DNA of 64,000 bases from Maylandia zebra (Eukaryota; Chordata; Actinopteri; Cichliformes; Cichlidae), in assembly GCF_041146795.1 (NCBI RefSeq), contig NC_135177.1, positions 22,170,560 through 22,234,559 of the forward strand, given 5' to 3'. A model generated the notes under the pieces. The model saw nothing but the letters and a program-made list of their open reading frames with translations. It was not told the DNA's origin and made no database searches. The position numbers and the translations under genes were made by a program. Positions 37,877 to 51,290 of this stretch are shown in pieces (within the stretch, counting starts at the first letter, position 1; each line of letters begins with the position of its first letter).

Positions 37877-38280
37877 AGAGCCCACTGGATCACAGTTGTA
37901 TCACACTTCGACCAGTCATTATTCCCCAGGTGCTGGTGGTCATTGCTACACAGCTGAATGCACAGTTTTGTCACAATGATCCTTTGTTATTAGGCTTTTT
38001 TTAGGTATATAAAATTTGGTTTGGGGTTATTATTTTAAGTCATCATTTCATTGAGTACAAGCCTGTAGTAGTTAATCTGGTCCTTTGTTTGTGTATTTTT
38101 TTATTTTATTTTACAGTTCTCTTAAATTTGAATCACAAAGAAATGGTAGATATAAGGCCAAACGTGTTTTACGTTCCATCCCTTTCTAATCAGTGCTCTT
38201 TTTAAAAAGGTTGCAAAGAGATTCTTTCCTCCTGTGTATTCAGTTTTCTTCTGTTTTGTTTTTTCAAATCCATTTTTGTA

Positions 38281-38374
38281 ATTAAACTTTCTGAAAGACT
38301 TTCAATGTGTTGTGCTTCCTTCTACCTTTGCTCAGTTTGTAATCTGCAGTCTAGCTGTGTGGGGATGTAATAAA
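38281..38374 (+). terminator. krtcap2 polyadenylation signals
   Basis: ATTAAA at 38281-38286 followed by TGTGTTGTGC, and AATAAA at 38369-38374. Together they end a 3'UTR of about 420-510 bp. Confidence 0.55.
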
Positions 38375-39500
38375 ATCATGCAGTGGCATATGTGTAAATA
38401 TTCCTTGTGCAGCCATTCCCATAGTCAAGAGTGCTGCAGCCCACTTATTTTTCTGTTATATACTGAAATATGCATTTAAAGAGGACAGCAGTGGTGTAAA
38501 GGTTAGCAAAAGTACTGGTGGCTCTAGTGGTAACACAAGAGTTTAAAGTTTTATTAGTTTTCACTTTTCTCTCAGCTAAATTTGTGTCTGTGTTTCAATT
38601 AGTTGCCAGATTGGGTTTGATGATTTTGTTTGAGTTTTCCACTTTTAGGAAACATTTAGTTTTTATTAGCATCAGTAGGAAAGTTAATGGGGTTTTTTTT
38701 ATGTTTATATCGATGAGATATATGCTAAGAGAGTAATTTTACAAGTTCAGCACAGAGAATTTAAGGACAACACTTCTTCAAGGTATTTGATGCGGACACG
38801 GAGAGAGCCTTGACTGAATAAATCATGCAACAGTTTGTCTTCATGCTTCTTCGACCAATGTAGTAACAGTTTTCTTTCAGCTTTGCAAGTAAACAATATT
38901 GTTTAAGATTTCATTTTTCTGTTGATCATTTAAAATTTTTCATTCAGTTTTAAGTTTTACTTCAGTTTTCAGTTAACCATAACAGTCTTCAGGCCGTTCA
39001 CTCCTCATCTCCTTGGAGAACAGGAGAGAGTGAAATCACAGAGGAGCTGTTGAGCAAGTTTTAAAGGAACTGCCAAGTGACAGTGAAGGGTCAGTTTGAA
39101 CAGGCTGCTCCTGCAGTGCTGCTGAAAGCGGTATCTGGGAATAAACTCGCAGTGGAGATTGTCCATTGTCCACAGCCTCACACTCCCTTCCCCCGGCTCG
39201 CCTTGTTTCGGGAGAGCATCCTGCTGCTGTCATGTATCCAGGTGTGCCGACTGTTACAGGTAAAGAAGACGGCCCAGTGCAGACTTGCTCAGTCTTAGCA
39301 GGTCCCATCATGCATGCGTTATTCTGCTTTGTGCCATCTTTTGTTTTACTTGCATGATGAAACACAAACAGTGTAGATTTTTGTGAGGTAGCATCGTCAT
39401 GTCAATGCCTTCTACGTCTTGCAGTAACTGTGGGAAAAAGGGACAGTGTTCCTTTATTTGCTCTCCCTGCCTCTCTGTATCCCTCCTCCCTCCCATCACT
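38375..39500. other. Intergenic krtcap2-S100, nothing recognised
   Basis: Overlapping short open frames at 39036-39365 on both strands lack family features. No repeat family identified. Confidence 0.35.
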
Positions 39501-39519
39501 TGGGCGTTGCCTAGATGAC

Positions 39520-39602
39520 TATAAAGTGTTGAATAAACTTTCAGTCAGCCCACGTCTAACTCCACTTAAGCTCTGCCACAGTTTCTGCATCCTCGTGATC
39601 CG
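39520..39602 (+). promoter_or_regulatory. TATA promoter and non-coding exon 1 of the first S100 gene
   Basis: TATAAA at 39520-39525 is followed at about 25-30 bp by a plausible start of transcription and a short exon ending at donor CCG|gtaagg (39602). The acceptor ctttcag at 40088 opens the coding exon. A TATA box plus a short untranslated first exon is the usual S100 gene plan. The start site is inferred. Confidence 0.5.
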
Positions 39603-40105
39603 GTAAGGCTATTAAAACTTTTTTAAAAAGTTAGAAAGTTGTTTGTTTGTTTTTTCCTTTTTCCATTGAATGTTACGTTGGGTGGGCTGAGGTGCTGTTG
39701 GTGCATTACGTAGGGTTTTCCTCCTTTGCTATGCCAGGAATGGGTGTCTCCAAAAACATTAGGCCTATTTCTCTCTAGTCTATCTTTACTGTGTGTCTGC
39801 GGGCCTAGTTTTTTCTTTTTCTGAAACTGAAAAGTTTATAAAGAGAGGGGAGGTAGAACCCATATACGGATTTTGGGTTTGGGGCCAGAAGGTGATTTGT
39901 GCCAGAAGAATTTGCTTTGAGTGCCAGTAAAAACCAACACCCACATCCTCTTCAAACAATGTGCTGTAACCTAATGCTTGGCTGCATTTTTCACTCATTT
40001 TTCTCCAGTGTGAATGTAACAAGCCAACAGTAAAAGTAAAAAAAAACCCTGTTATATTTATGTCCATTCCTGCCTTTTGTCCTTTCAGCACTCATTTCTG
40101 CAACC

Positions 40106-40525
40106 ATGACTGACTTGGAGAAATCCATGGATTCCATGATAACCGTGTTCAACAAGTATGCCCATGATGGCAAACACGGAAAGGCCTTAACCAAGAAAGA
40201 ACTAAGAAAACTAATTGAGGCTGAGCTTCCCAACTTTCTGAAAGTAAGGATCTTTCTTGCTATCATACCTGATCTCTATCCTCAGTGTGAATCATTGTCC
40301 ATATTTAAGTTAAAAATGTTATTGCTCATGCGCTTTGCACCCTGAACTTGTCTCTTGTTACATCTGTTTCAGACCCAGAAGAATGCCAACTCCGTGGACC
40401 ATATCATGAAGGATCTGGACCAGAACAAAGATGATGTCTTGGACTTTGAAGAATTTATGCCATTCATCGCCGGCCTCACAATGGCCTGTGAAAAATATTG
40501 CTCCATGTCTGCTAAAAAGAAGTGA
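40106..40525 (+). CDS. S100 EF-hand protein, 96 aa (S100A11/A10-like)
   Basis: Coding exons 40106-40243 and 40373-40525 (138 + 153 nt, 96 aa), with the intron between the two EF-hands as in other S100 genes. S100 proteins are dimeric Ca2+ sensors that bind annexins and other targets in the cytosol. The N-terminal pseudo-EF-hand is at about residues 19-34 (YAHDGKHGKALTKKE). The canonical loop is at residues 62-73 with D62, N64, D66 and E73 in the ligand positions. The C-terminal helix (GLTMACEKYC) resembles S100A11 (GGLAMAC), and TQKNANSVDHIMKDLD resembles its hinge. The tail ends in KKK. I assign family membership firmly and the subtype only weakly. Its place near krtcap2 and snx27 fits the 1q21 S100 cluster. 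Confidence 0.88.
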
Positions 40526-41339
40526 AAGAACTGATGTGCAAATACACTGTAAGAGAAAATAATGCTTGTCTTTTTTTTCTTTCTTTTTTTGTAACAGATA
40601 AAGTTGATTGTGTTGCACAACTGTGTGCCGGATTTACAAGTAAAAACTGCTTTTGACAAAATTTCCCCGACTGTGTGTCTGGCTACTTTGTTGTAAATTT
40701 TATTCAAAAACATTGGGTATGCTAGAGTTTTAGTTACTATCTGATAGCTGACTTCTGCAACACATTTAAAACTAGAAGCTGGATTTGAAAGTAGTGAGAG
40801 TATTCATGAATTAATATCTAATGTGCATCATTTCACTTCTCATCGAAAGTTCAACTGAGGCAGCAGTTTCTACACAGCGTGAGGGGGTAACTGCTTCGAT
40901 ACGGGAACGTGTCAGGATCAGATGTTTGTGCTAAAAAGCCTGAAGTGTGGTGCAGCACACATGCCTGTGAGGCGTGAGCTCATGATTTATTTAGGGTGGG
41001 TCAAATAAGTAACATTTTTGGAGATGGTGGAGTTTCGCTCACAGAACTCCTCCAGATGAGATACAAACTGCACTTTTTGAACTTGGTGCAGATCCATCTG
41101 GTAAACATTAACTACTTGGCTCATTACAAGTTTGGAATTCCACCTTTAAACTGACTGAACTCCAGTTCAGTAAAAATACAAATATATTGTGCACACAGGC
41201 ATACACACTAAGTGAACGTTAACATGCTCATTACACTGTGAAGGATCTCTCTTACTGCAAACATATCAGACCACCCTTTGCAGTGTTTTCAGTCTGCCAA
41301 CTCATCAATATGTTCTGTGTGCTTCACAGTGTAATACAG

Positions 41340-41690
41340 TAATGCCCTTTTGAGAGTTCATTTTAAAATTATTTTATTTGTTTTGAAGTCCTTAAACAGT
41401 CTCGCCCTGCCCTATCTCTCTGGGCTGCTGCACTCGGACTCCCCTTCCCGCTTGTTCACTTGAGCTTACCAGCTGCTCCTGGATGTGCGGAGGACACAGA
41501 AAAGGCTGTACATCACTAAATCAACTCTTAAGATCCACCTTTTCTGCTCAGCTTGTGACCCAGGTTGACTTTATTATTCTAATCTTATTCTTATCTTATT
41601 GTTTTTACTCAGATTTGCCTTTCTGTTATGCATATTTATTCATGCTTTTAATTTGCTTGTATTTTATTTAATATATATTTAATACTCAAG
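41340..41690 (+). mobile_element. Possible LINE 3' fragment
   Basis: Text such as TTGAAGTCCTTAAACAGTCT, CTATCTCTCTGGGCTGCTGC and AAGATCCACCTTTTCTGCTC resembles the end of a fish LINE reverse-transcriptase frame (NGLAP-Y-L-S-LL, then FKS-LKTHLF). It is broken by stops. Recognition by memory only. Confidence 0.4.
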
Positions 41691-41699
41691 TTGACTTGA

Positions 41700-42095
41700 T
41701 ACTGACTGTATGACATGGCCAGCCAACTTTGCTGAAGCCAGCATGTAGTGCATGCAGCACAGAGGTGCAGATTCCCCAAGGACACACAGAGTTCAATTTT
41801 TAAGGCACAGGGTTACAGAGTTAAGGTGCACAACAGTTGTTTTTCCCCACACAGGTCAATGTAGCATAAGTGAACTTTAAATAATCTTGAGGAGATTGAG
41901 GTAAATAAAGTTAACTGAGAAATGTTAACTCCAGTGTATAACTCAGATTTATGCTCGTTCTTTTTTTCAGAAATCATTTGCACATCTTCTTTTTTGTTTG
42001 TTTGTTTGTTTGTTTTTTGCAAGGGGTTCTTCTTCTATTCTTGAACTTAAAAAAAAAGACAGATCATGATTTTATATTAAATGAAGCCACCAAGG
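41700..42095. other. Intergenic, nothing recognised
   Basis: AT-rich, with a short (GTTT)n run at 41994-42016. Confidence 0.35.
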
Positions 42096-42099
42096 AATA

Positions 42100-42395
42100 T
42101 AAAAAGAAGTCCAACTCTGGATTGTAAGGTGGCGAAAGATTTACCCTCAGGCCCCCCCTCGATTCATAGATGGTCTTTCCCTTTTCACATATCATTATGC
42201 AAACGTACTGTTTATAAGATTGGGGAAACCTGCAGTCAAGTTTCGCCACTCTTATAAACAACAGTCAGCCTTCGACTGAAGAAGTCACTTGGATGATTGA
42301 CGAAATGTTTCTCCCTCTGAAAACGCTGCGTCCATATGAACAGAATCAAACTTTGGGGATTTACTTACCTGGATTCTTCATGCATCAAGAAGAGG
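42100..42395 (+). repeat. Dispersed fish repeat, family uncertain
   Basis: GACTGAAGAAGTCACTTGGA followed by GACGAAATGTTTCTCCCTCT, AAAACGCTGCGTCCATATGA and GGGGATTTACTTACCTGGAT is a highly recurrent teleost motif set that I associate with retroelement 3' ends (possibly Penelope-like). I cannot confirm the class. Confidence 0.4.
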
Positions 42396-43740
42396 ATGGA
42401 TGGGTGAAAAGTTTGGAAATCTGTGAGTAAAAGTGAATTTTAAAAAAACACACACACTAAAATGGTCATGTGATTTGTTGTAATGCTATGATACAAGATG
42501 TAACTCTTTCTATATCAAGACATTTTTTGTAGCCACACAGTGTCGAGTCCATGCTTTACTGAACTGAAATGAGTCAGGTGACTGCTGCATCCTGTTTGAT
42601 TTATTGCTTTTGAAATCTGACACATTTTGGGATAAATAAAAAATGAAACGCACTGGAATTGACTGGTGGAAAGTTTTGATTTGACATATTTTGATTTGAC
42701 CAGAAGATGGTGCTACAGTGTTTGGAATGAAGACAGGCAGCGATGCAGGCGACAGAGGATGTGCGTGTAACTTTTAGGCCGTGCATGGCTCCATTTAAAC
42801 AGCAATGTTTAAACCAACCATAATGAATAAATACATTTACATTTAAGAAGTCCTGAAACACTGTGTAGTCTAAACTTCAGGACTGCCAGACAATGAGAAA
42901 AGAAGCAAGCCTCGAGGAAAACAGTGTTAAGCGACATCAATTTAATATACAAATTTTGGATTTTATATTTGATTTAATAAGTGTGCTTGGCCGATATATA
43001 AAAAAGGTTAATAACAGTGTTTCATGCATTTCATTGATGCATGCACTAAATAATAAATACAGTCACAGCACTGCTGCGTCAGTGTTTTGCTATTGCTTGC
43101 TCATCATGTTGGTAAAACAAAATTGGAACAATTTCAAATTCAGTTCTATCCCTACCTGCCGAAACATTCCTGAAAGCCAATTAGAGAGAGCTGGTTCACT
43201 CAGTGATTCTTCTCTTGGTTTTTCTATCCCTCTTTCCATCCTCAATTAAGAAGAAGCCCTGTTTTCAGCTCTGAGTTGATGTATTAGGGCAGATGTAGTT
43301 GCATTCGGAGGATAGTGGATGTTTGGAAGTACATGGATTGAAAAGGAGCCCACACGAGAACAGAAAAGGCATGAAAAAGATGAGATAAAACTATTCTTTT
43401 GCTCAGATCTGATCACTTTGCCCCATTGAACCCTTAATAACCTCTTTACCTTTGGCTGTAGATGCTGTAAGTGGGAAGAATGACTATATGAAAAAAAGTC
43501 TAACCTTTAAAACTCAGGAAGTTACTAGAAGCAAAGATGGATCAGAGTTATACCTGGATTGACCCAAGGAGGTCTGGTACTGCTGCTCTTTGTCAATACA
43601 ACTGGATTTAACTGACTAGATTAAACTGATGACTGAAAAAAATCGCTTTGAACTGATAGCTATGCACACGCTTTATCAGGTCTCTGTCCATGTTTTTTCA
43701 TTAATGGAAAATAGACTCTTTCTTATTTAGCACTTTATGC
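42396..43740. other. Intergenic, nothing recognised
   Basis: The 118-codon open frame at 42893-43249 carries no recognisable motif and no splice signals placed to make a gene. Confidence 0.3.
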
Positions 43741-43744
43741 AACA

Positions 43745-43885
43745 TGCCTCATGAGAGCAACCTGGAGTTAATATCTTGCCCAAGGGTATTTGGCATGCAG
43801 TCTGGAGCAGCCAGGAATTGAACCACCAACCTTCAATTTGGTGTGAGCAGTGATCACCTGCTCTACCTCTACTTGAGCTACATAA
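43745..43885 (-). repeat. tRNA-SINE fragment
   Basis: Reverse-orientation remnant: ATCTTGCCCAAGGGTATTTG, GGAATTGAACCACCAACCTT (B-box region on the minus strand) and CACCTGCTCTACCTCTACTT (A-box region on the minus strand). Confidence 0.5.
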
Positions 43886-44833
43886 AAGATGAAAAAAATA
43901 TCTGAGAAGAAAGATGACTATGATCAGTTACAGTGGGGGATGTACAGCATACATCATTAAGAATGATTTTTTTTCACATGTAAACTAAATGAAGTGTTTT
44001 CTTGTGTTTTACCTTTACAGTAATCTAAAAGTAAAATATAAACTTGAAGTAGAAAAAAATGACATAAGGCAATAATACACAATTGCTCCTCTTGCTATTG
44101 TGTATTGAGGTAAAGCGAAAGACCTGTAACAGTTATATAAGAACTAGTGTTGAAAAAGAGATAAACATGATTCACATAATGCAGCTGCTTAAGGTTTAAA
44201 CTATCTATTGCAGAAAAAAATGTGATGATTAGAAGGTTGAGTGATGAGCTGTGACACTTTGATGTGCATGTACATTATTTGCTAGTGTTGACACATAACA
44301 CCATTACTGGATTCACTCAGGGGCGTTTGTGCAAACCAGAATGCAGAGGAACCTGTCCCTCACACCAATTATTTTGAGGAAAACTCTAACACACTTTTTT
44401 TTGTTTCAAGCTCCAATTAATTCCAATGTTGTTGCAAGTTCTAGCAAACGTGGCTTGTTGCTTTTCTGGACAGTACACACTCTACTAACAGAAAGCATTT
44501 TCACTCCAACCATCAGCTCGTAATGTTACTCACTAACTTAAATAAGTTATTTACATAACTATATAGACTGTTCGCTGTGGCCATTAAAAAAGTGGTCATA
44601 CGGATCCTGTTTGGTTAACGATCCTTAAAATATTTCTTACTGGCTGTCAGATGCCTTTTATTCAAGACTGGTGTTGCTCTTACAGATGATTAATTGATGG
44701 AGTGCTGATGAGATGGCCATGCATCTCGTCTTTGTAGAGGACTTCTGGAGCTCTGCTAGAGAGAGCTTTGTGTTCCTGGTCACCCCAGTGGCAAAGGCTT
44801 CTCTCAATCACTAATTCCTTTTGAACAGCAAAC
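43886..44833. other. Intergenic, nothing recognised
   Basis: AT-rich sequence with A-runs. The open frame at 44329-44523 is without features. Confidence 0.3.
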
Positions 44834-45767
44834 TACAGTGCTGTGCAAAACTCTTGATTTTTCAATCATTTTCAGTCCAATACTTGTACCTGAGCATTTT
44901 CACACCATTGTTTCCTGTTTGTATGTTTGTTAAGTCCCTTAACATTGACCGTTGAATCATTCAAGCATAAAAAAAACTAACCAGTGTTGTGTCTACACAT
45001 AACAGAACACAAGAACAAAATCTAAATTATTGGAATCAAGGACAAAAGAAGACATGACAGGCCTAAAAAAAAGAGTTCATGAATGTATGAGAAGGTCATG
45101 TTCTTAAGAAACGGGAAAAAAATCTTGCAAAGAACTGACACAGGAGCCAAGAAAAATACACCTGGACCATGAGTTGAGACATCTATTGTTCACTGAAGCC
45201 TCATCAGAAATGGTCTAAGTAGAGGGGCAGGTGTCAAGGAGCCTTTATTAAAAAAGGGAAACGGGAAAAAAAGACCGAGGTGTGCCAAATTACACAGGCA
45301 CTGGACTGAAAATCAGCAGCAACAAGTCTTATAGAGTGGTTAATTGAAATTGAAGTTTTTGGTTCAAATTGCCGTCACATATGTATGGAGGAGGTCAGGA
45401 GAGAGGTGCAACAGTGAGTGTTTACAGCCATATACAAAACACGGTAGAGGCTATGGAACACTCAAAGTGCCAACATCACCATTGTTGAAGCAGTGTGGGA
45501 TCCTCCTGACAGAGAACACAACAAAAGGCAGCCAAGATCCAAAGAAGAGCTTTGAATGTCCTTTAAGAAGCCTGGAGAAATATTCCTGAAGACTACTTAC
45601 AGACATTACAAGCTCTGAAGCTCAATAAAATTTCTCCCTTTTTGCTTTGTACACTATAATCCCATGTATGTTTGCAAGTTTCAATAAATTGCTGCACCTA
45701 GTTTACATTTTCCTAGCAAAGTATTTTTTAAAATGAGGGGTGGCTCAAACCTTTGCACAATACTTTA
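44834..45767 (+). mobile_element. Tc1-like element with both terminal repeats (lineage 2)
   Basis: The left end TACAGTGCTGTGCAAAACTC (44834) and the right end, minus strand, AAAGTATTGTGCAAAGGTTT (45767) are imperfect inverted repeats beginning at TA. Internal + strand text (CCTCATCAGAAATGGTCTAA at 45199; GACCGAGGTGTGCCAAATTA at 45273) parallels the copy at 21994-22968. Pieces of transposase (IEVFGSN, EEVR-E, EVWDPPD-like) fall in different frames, so it is dead. Confidence 0.8.
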
Positions 45768-47200
45768 AGAGTTCTGCAGGTCAGAATCACTGAGGCCAGT
45801 GTGTTTTCTGAAAAAAGCATTAGAAATGATTTAATGCCTTTGCTGTAATCATTTTAACTGCAGGGGTCTATAAAGAGTATCTGCACCTTCTGGCTTGGTT
45901 ATTGAAAAAAGGTCTGCATCCTATTTCTCTTTTACTCGCTGACATAGTTTCACTTTATCATTTTGGGTCATTAAATGTGGACTGATGTGAAAATGCAGAT
46001 TTTTTTATATTAAATCTATTAAAAAAAAATCACAAAAAAAACAAAACGAAGCAGTCTGAATGTTACACAAAGGGTATTTTATACAGCCACCATTAAAACA
46101 TTAACTCCCATCACAGTATGGTTAAACAAACATGAAAAAAAGAATTTAAAGTTATGTATATTTAATAAGAAACTTTCAAAAGAAACAGAGTCTTCATGCT
46201 CATGGTACGAATTCACCACCGAAAAGGTTCACGGCCTCTGTAGCAGTGAAACCGTAATGCATATGCATGCCAGCAGAGTGTGGAAAGATAAAGTTTTTTT
46301 TGTAATTAACACCACATGATACTTCATCTCCATTCTCTTTTCCTCCCCTGCGACGGGAAACTGATAGTATTCAATAAGTGAAAGTAATATGACCTAAGTG
46401 AAGAGAGTGAACTGACCTATAAAGGCGACTTGGCAGGGGGGCAAGAGAGAAGAAGAAAATGCTGCCTTTCTGATGCCTTGGAACAGAGGAGTGGAAAATG
46501 AAGAGTGAGTTACATAACGCATGGACTGAGGTGACTTTCATGAGGAACAAACATGTTCAAGCACACAGGGAAGCCGTTCACTCTGACATAAATCTGAGTT
46601 TTAACTGCAGCTGCTTTTATTTAGTCTGAATAAGTAGTGAGAGTATTAAAGTAGGACGATCACAGACACCTTTAGTGAGACTGAGCAGTGTGAAGCATTG
46701 GTTTTATGGTCACGTCACTGCACTTATTTGCAAAGCTTCCTGAACGTGGTAAAAAAAAAAAAGAAAAAAACTAAATACATGCCTTTGAGCGTAGGCCATT
46801 AGCAACCACACACACACACACATGCAGTGTGGAGATTGCACCAACTGACTGTAACTTTCCATTTAGTCTGGCTTTCTATTTTTTTTCCAGAGGGTCAGCT
46901 CCAGCCGAGCTGCTTTTTGGTGAAAATATTCCTGCTTTACTCGTTTTAATTTGTGTACCAGATCTGCACATAACACTAATGTAAGGACAACGAGTCCAGC
47001 TACTTTTTCTACACATAAACATTAATGTCCTCCTTATTTTACAGCACTGTGTAGCAGAGACAGATCCGGTACAGCTCTAATGGGTGGAGTCAGGCACATG
47101 TCAGGAGCATGAATCACTGCTGGTTTGTGTTTGTGTGGTTGCCTACATGCCATCGTGTATGTTTGTGTGCATGTGTGAGTCATACAGTGTGTGGGTGTAC
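45768..47200. other. Upstream region of the second S100 gene
   Basis: AT-rich to 46400. A TATAAAG at 46418-46424 followed by a possible short exon ending AAGA|gtgagt at 46504 is a candidate alternative first exon. A (CA) run lies at 46807-46821. Confidence 0.3.
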
Positions 47201-47202
47201 CC

Positions 47203-47297
47203 TTTAAGAGGAGGCTTTCCCTCTCAGTTTGACAACAGTCTCTCCTAGGACCAAGCTGGTGACACAGACGCGATCTCTCTTCACCTAGGGCTCTAAG
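47203..47297 (+). promoter_or_regulatory. Candidate promoter and exon 1 of the second S100 gene
   Basis: A TATA-like TTTAAGAG (47203-47210) and a short potential exon ending CTCTAAG|gtgagt at 47297, which would join the acceptor gtgtag at 47597. The alternative start near 46418 cannot be excluded. Both are inferred from S100 gene architecture. Confidence 0.35.
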
Positions 47298-47605
47298 GTG
47301 AGTAGTGATGGGAAGCGGGGTGTGAGGGGAGCGAGTTTTGAGGAAGGAAATAAAAGGAAATGGTTGCATTCGGTCTAGATACAGAGCGTTATTCTTGAAT
47401 GATACAACGAAAAAGACAGATTGAAGAAGCACCGTTAAGGTTGATCTAATATGGGAAAAGTATTCGCTACAACTTTAATAAGTAGCTCTGAGGATTTTTT
47501 TTAACGGTGACACAGTTGACGTTTCTTCCATTTGTGTGTGCAAACATTAAACTTATACTGCATGCAGTTTTTAATGCCATTCTGTTTTTACGTGTAGGTT
47601 CAACC

Positions 47606-48049
47606 ATGGCACGGCTCGACCAGGTCATTCCAAACATTGTGGATATATTTATGCAGTATGCTGATGATGGTGAAGGCAAAAAATGCCAGCTAAACAAAGA
47701 AGAGCTCCAGAAAATGTTGGAGGAACAAATTCAAAGCCCCGATCTGAAGGTAAACAACTGAACTTCATTTGTATGAGACATCTATTAATAGAGGAATACA
47801 AAGCTTTTCTGTTCATGAGCTTCATTGTGTTAACTGTATGAATGTATTCTACAGGATCAAATTAATGCAGGTGATATTGAGGAAGCCATGCAGTTGCTGG
47901 ACAAAAACCATGATGGCGAGGTCAACTTCCGTGAATTTTGCCGGTGTATTTGTGTCCTTGCCAAATGCTACTACCAGAAAAAGAGAGGCAGGGGTGGGAA
48001 GAGAGGCAAGGGGAAAGATGACAAAGACGAGTGCGATCAAGAAGACTGA
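47606..48049 (+). CDS. S100 EF-hand protein, 112 aa, with charged tail
   Basis: Coding exons 47606-47749 and 47855-48049 (144 + 195 nt, 112 aa). The start MARLDQVIPN sits 9 bp inside the exon. The N-terminal S100-type pseudo-EF-hand includes YADDGEGKKCQLNKEE. The canonical second EF-hand loop is residues 64-75 (D64, N66, D68, E75; DKNHDGEVNFRE). After the second EF-hand is a Cys-rich helix (FCRCICVLAKCYY), then a tail of alternating Lys/Arg/Gly (KKRGRGGKRGKGK) and an acidic end (DDKDECDQED). The usual S100 length is 90-105 aa, so the tail is an extension. I assign the S100 family with confidence but cannot name the subtype. It is a tandem neighbour of the S100 gene at 40106 with the same intron position. 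Confidence 0.87.
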
Positions 48050-48247
48050 GGCAGCTACAAATATTAATGTTCATTTTGTAGCGTTATGTTTAAAAACGTC
48101 TGGTGCATGTGATGGATACAGTACATGTATATCTGCAGGCTACTGGGTTTTGACCATTGAGCTTTCTCTGTGTTTAAGTGTGCATAATTTCCAGATTTGT
48201 CATCATCATCTGTATAAACTTGATTTCAAAAACATTCCATCGCATAC

Positions 48248-48258
48248 TGAAAATAAAT
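48248..48258 (+). terminator. Polyadenylation signal of the second S100 gene
   Basis: AAAATAAATAAAACC holds two overlapping AATAAA hexamers, about 200 bp after the stop. Confidence 0.65.
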
Positions 48259-48259
48259 A

Positions 48260-49235
48260 AAACCTATTAAGTCTAAACTGGCCTTATTCATCTATGCATG
48301 CAATTACCTCATGTGTTGTGTCTGGGTGTTCAGTGTCATTGCAGGAAAGCATTGGCTCATCACACTTTAAACAGATATCCCTCACTTTGTTCTTCAGTCA
48401 CATGTCACTGTCAGTCCTCCTACAGAGGATGTCTTATTAATTCAGAGTTAAAGCTTCATCTAATATATAATTTCTATGCTATAAATGAGGGAAATGAAAA
48501 TGTTTGTCTGTATTCTTCTTTTTTTATGTATTTGTTTCAAAACAGCTGTATTAAACCATGAATGTGTCATGACATCAGACATCGCGAAGAATGATCAGAA
48601 TTTAAATCCCAAATTTTTACCTTCATCTTGATGAACAAAATTTCTTAGTACTAGTATTTACTATAAACAGAGAAAGTGAAATTGGGGGGGCTATTTTTAT
48701 GCTATTTCTCAATAGATTAATCCGTAAAGTATTTGACAGAGCTGCATCTCTTTTACCCTGTCATACATTAAGTTAAGTTACAAGTCTGAAAAGCTCTCGT
48801 GAGAAAGCTGCACAGTGAAAACAGGTTAAGCAGGACTCCTGTGTTCAAAAGCCTCACCCAATATAACTGACAACAGGAGTGGGATATCAAACGTCCACGG
48901 TAAGCAGAAATATTTTAGTCACTGAAATAAAGTTTATTTAATCTATCCATTCCCCCTGTTTGCTGCCAGGTGGAGCAAGTGTACTGCATATGTTTGATAG
49001 ATACAAGCATCCACCACCACTTTTAGTCATGCAAGCAACATCAAAGTTAAAACATGCATTAATTTCTGGATCAATTTAAGCCTCCAGATATCGAATACTT
49101 AACATACCCATGGATTATCCAGTTTACTGTATAAGTGATCCCAGACACCTGACTGTAACTGCTGCATAACTATAAGTTGTGTAAGGAAAAACATCCCTAA
49201 TTCAAAACATTTCTGAAATAAAATCAGGGTGAGAT
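48260..49235. other. Intergenic, nothing recognised
   Basis: AT-rich sequence without motifs. Open frames are short and featureless. Confidence 0.3.
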
Positions 49236-49239
49236 ACAA

Positions 49240-49375
49240 ATGGTAAATGGCCTGCATTTGTATAGCGCTTTTCTAGTCCCTAAGGACCCCAAAGCGCTTC
49301 ACACTACATTCAGTCATTCACCCATTCACACACCGGCGATGGCAAGCTACATTGTAGCCACAGCCACAGCAGAAA
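49240..49375 (+). repeat. Dispersed fish repeat (tggtaaatggcctg type)
   Basis: TGGTAAATGGCCTGCATTTG followed by TATAGCGCTTTTCTAGTCCC, AAGGACCCCAAAGCGCTTCA and GGCAAGCTACATTGTAGCCA. This is a very common percomorph interspersed repeat. Class not known to me. Confidence 0.6.
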
Positions 49376-49899
49376 GTTGCGTCCTTAGTGTTTATGTGGA
49401 CTTTGAGATGTTGGCTCAGATAATCAATAAGTACTCTATTTGCATATACTTGTTTGAAATATAAACTTTGCCTCAAATTATAATTGCCCGCATGCGGTCT
49501 TACACATTAAAGCATGGATATCATACTTTTGGTCCAAAGGCATTAAAATGAAAGAGGCAAGCCAGAGAATATAAATGTCATGCTGATTTCGTGTGTGAAT
49601 GTAATTAATTGGCACAAAACTTGTCTAGAGCAAACCTTAACATCCTGCTATCTATCTATCTAAAGACAACCCAAGTAGTTTTTAAGTGAAGATTTCATTT
49701 ATAAAATTAATTACCTCCCCTAAACCCCTGGTAAAATAATGACTTAACTGTTATTAACCACATTTTTTTTTTTTTTTTGGAAAGATGAGCTCAATTTCAC
49801 TTGCAACACCCAGGCCCGTTTACTGCCAGACCTGTTAAGAAATCACTTAAACATAATCTGCTTGATGAAGCGAAGTAGGCTAAAAGATCTCAAAAAGCA

Positions 49900-51290
<1,391 letters not shown>

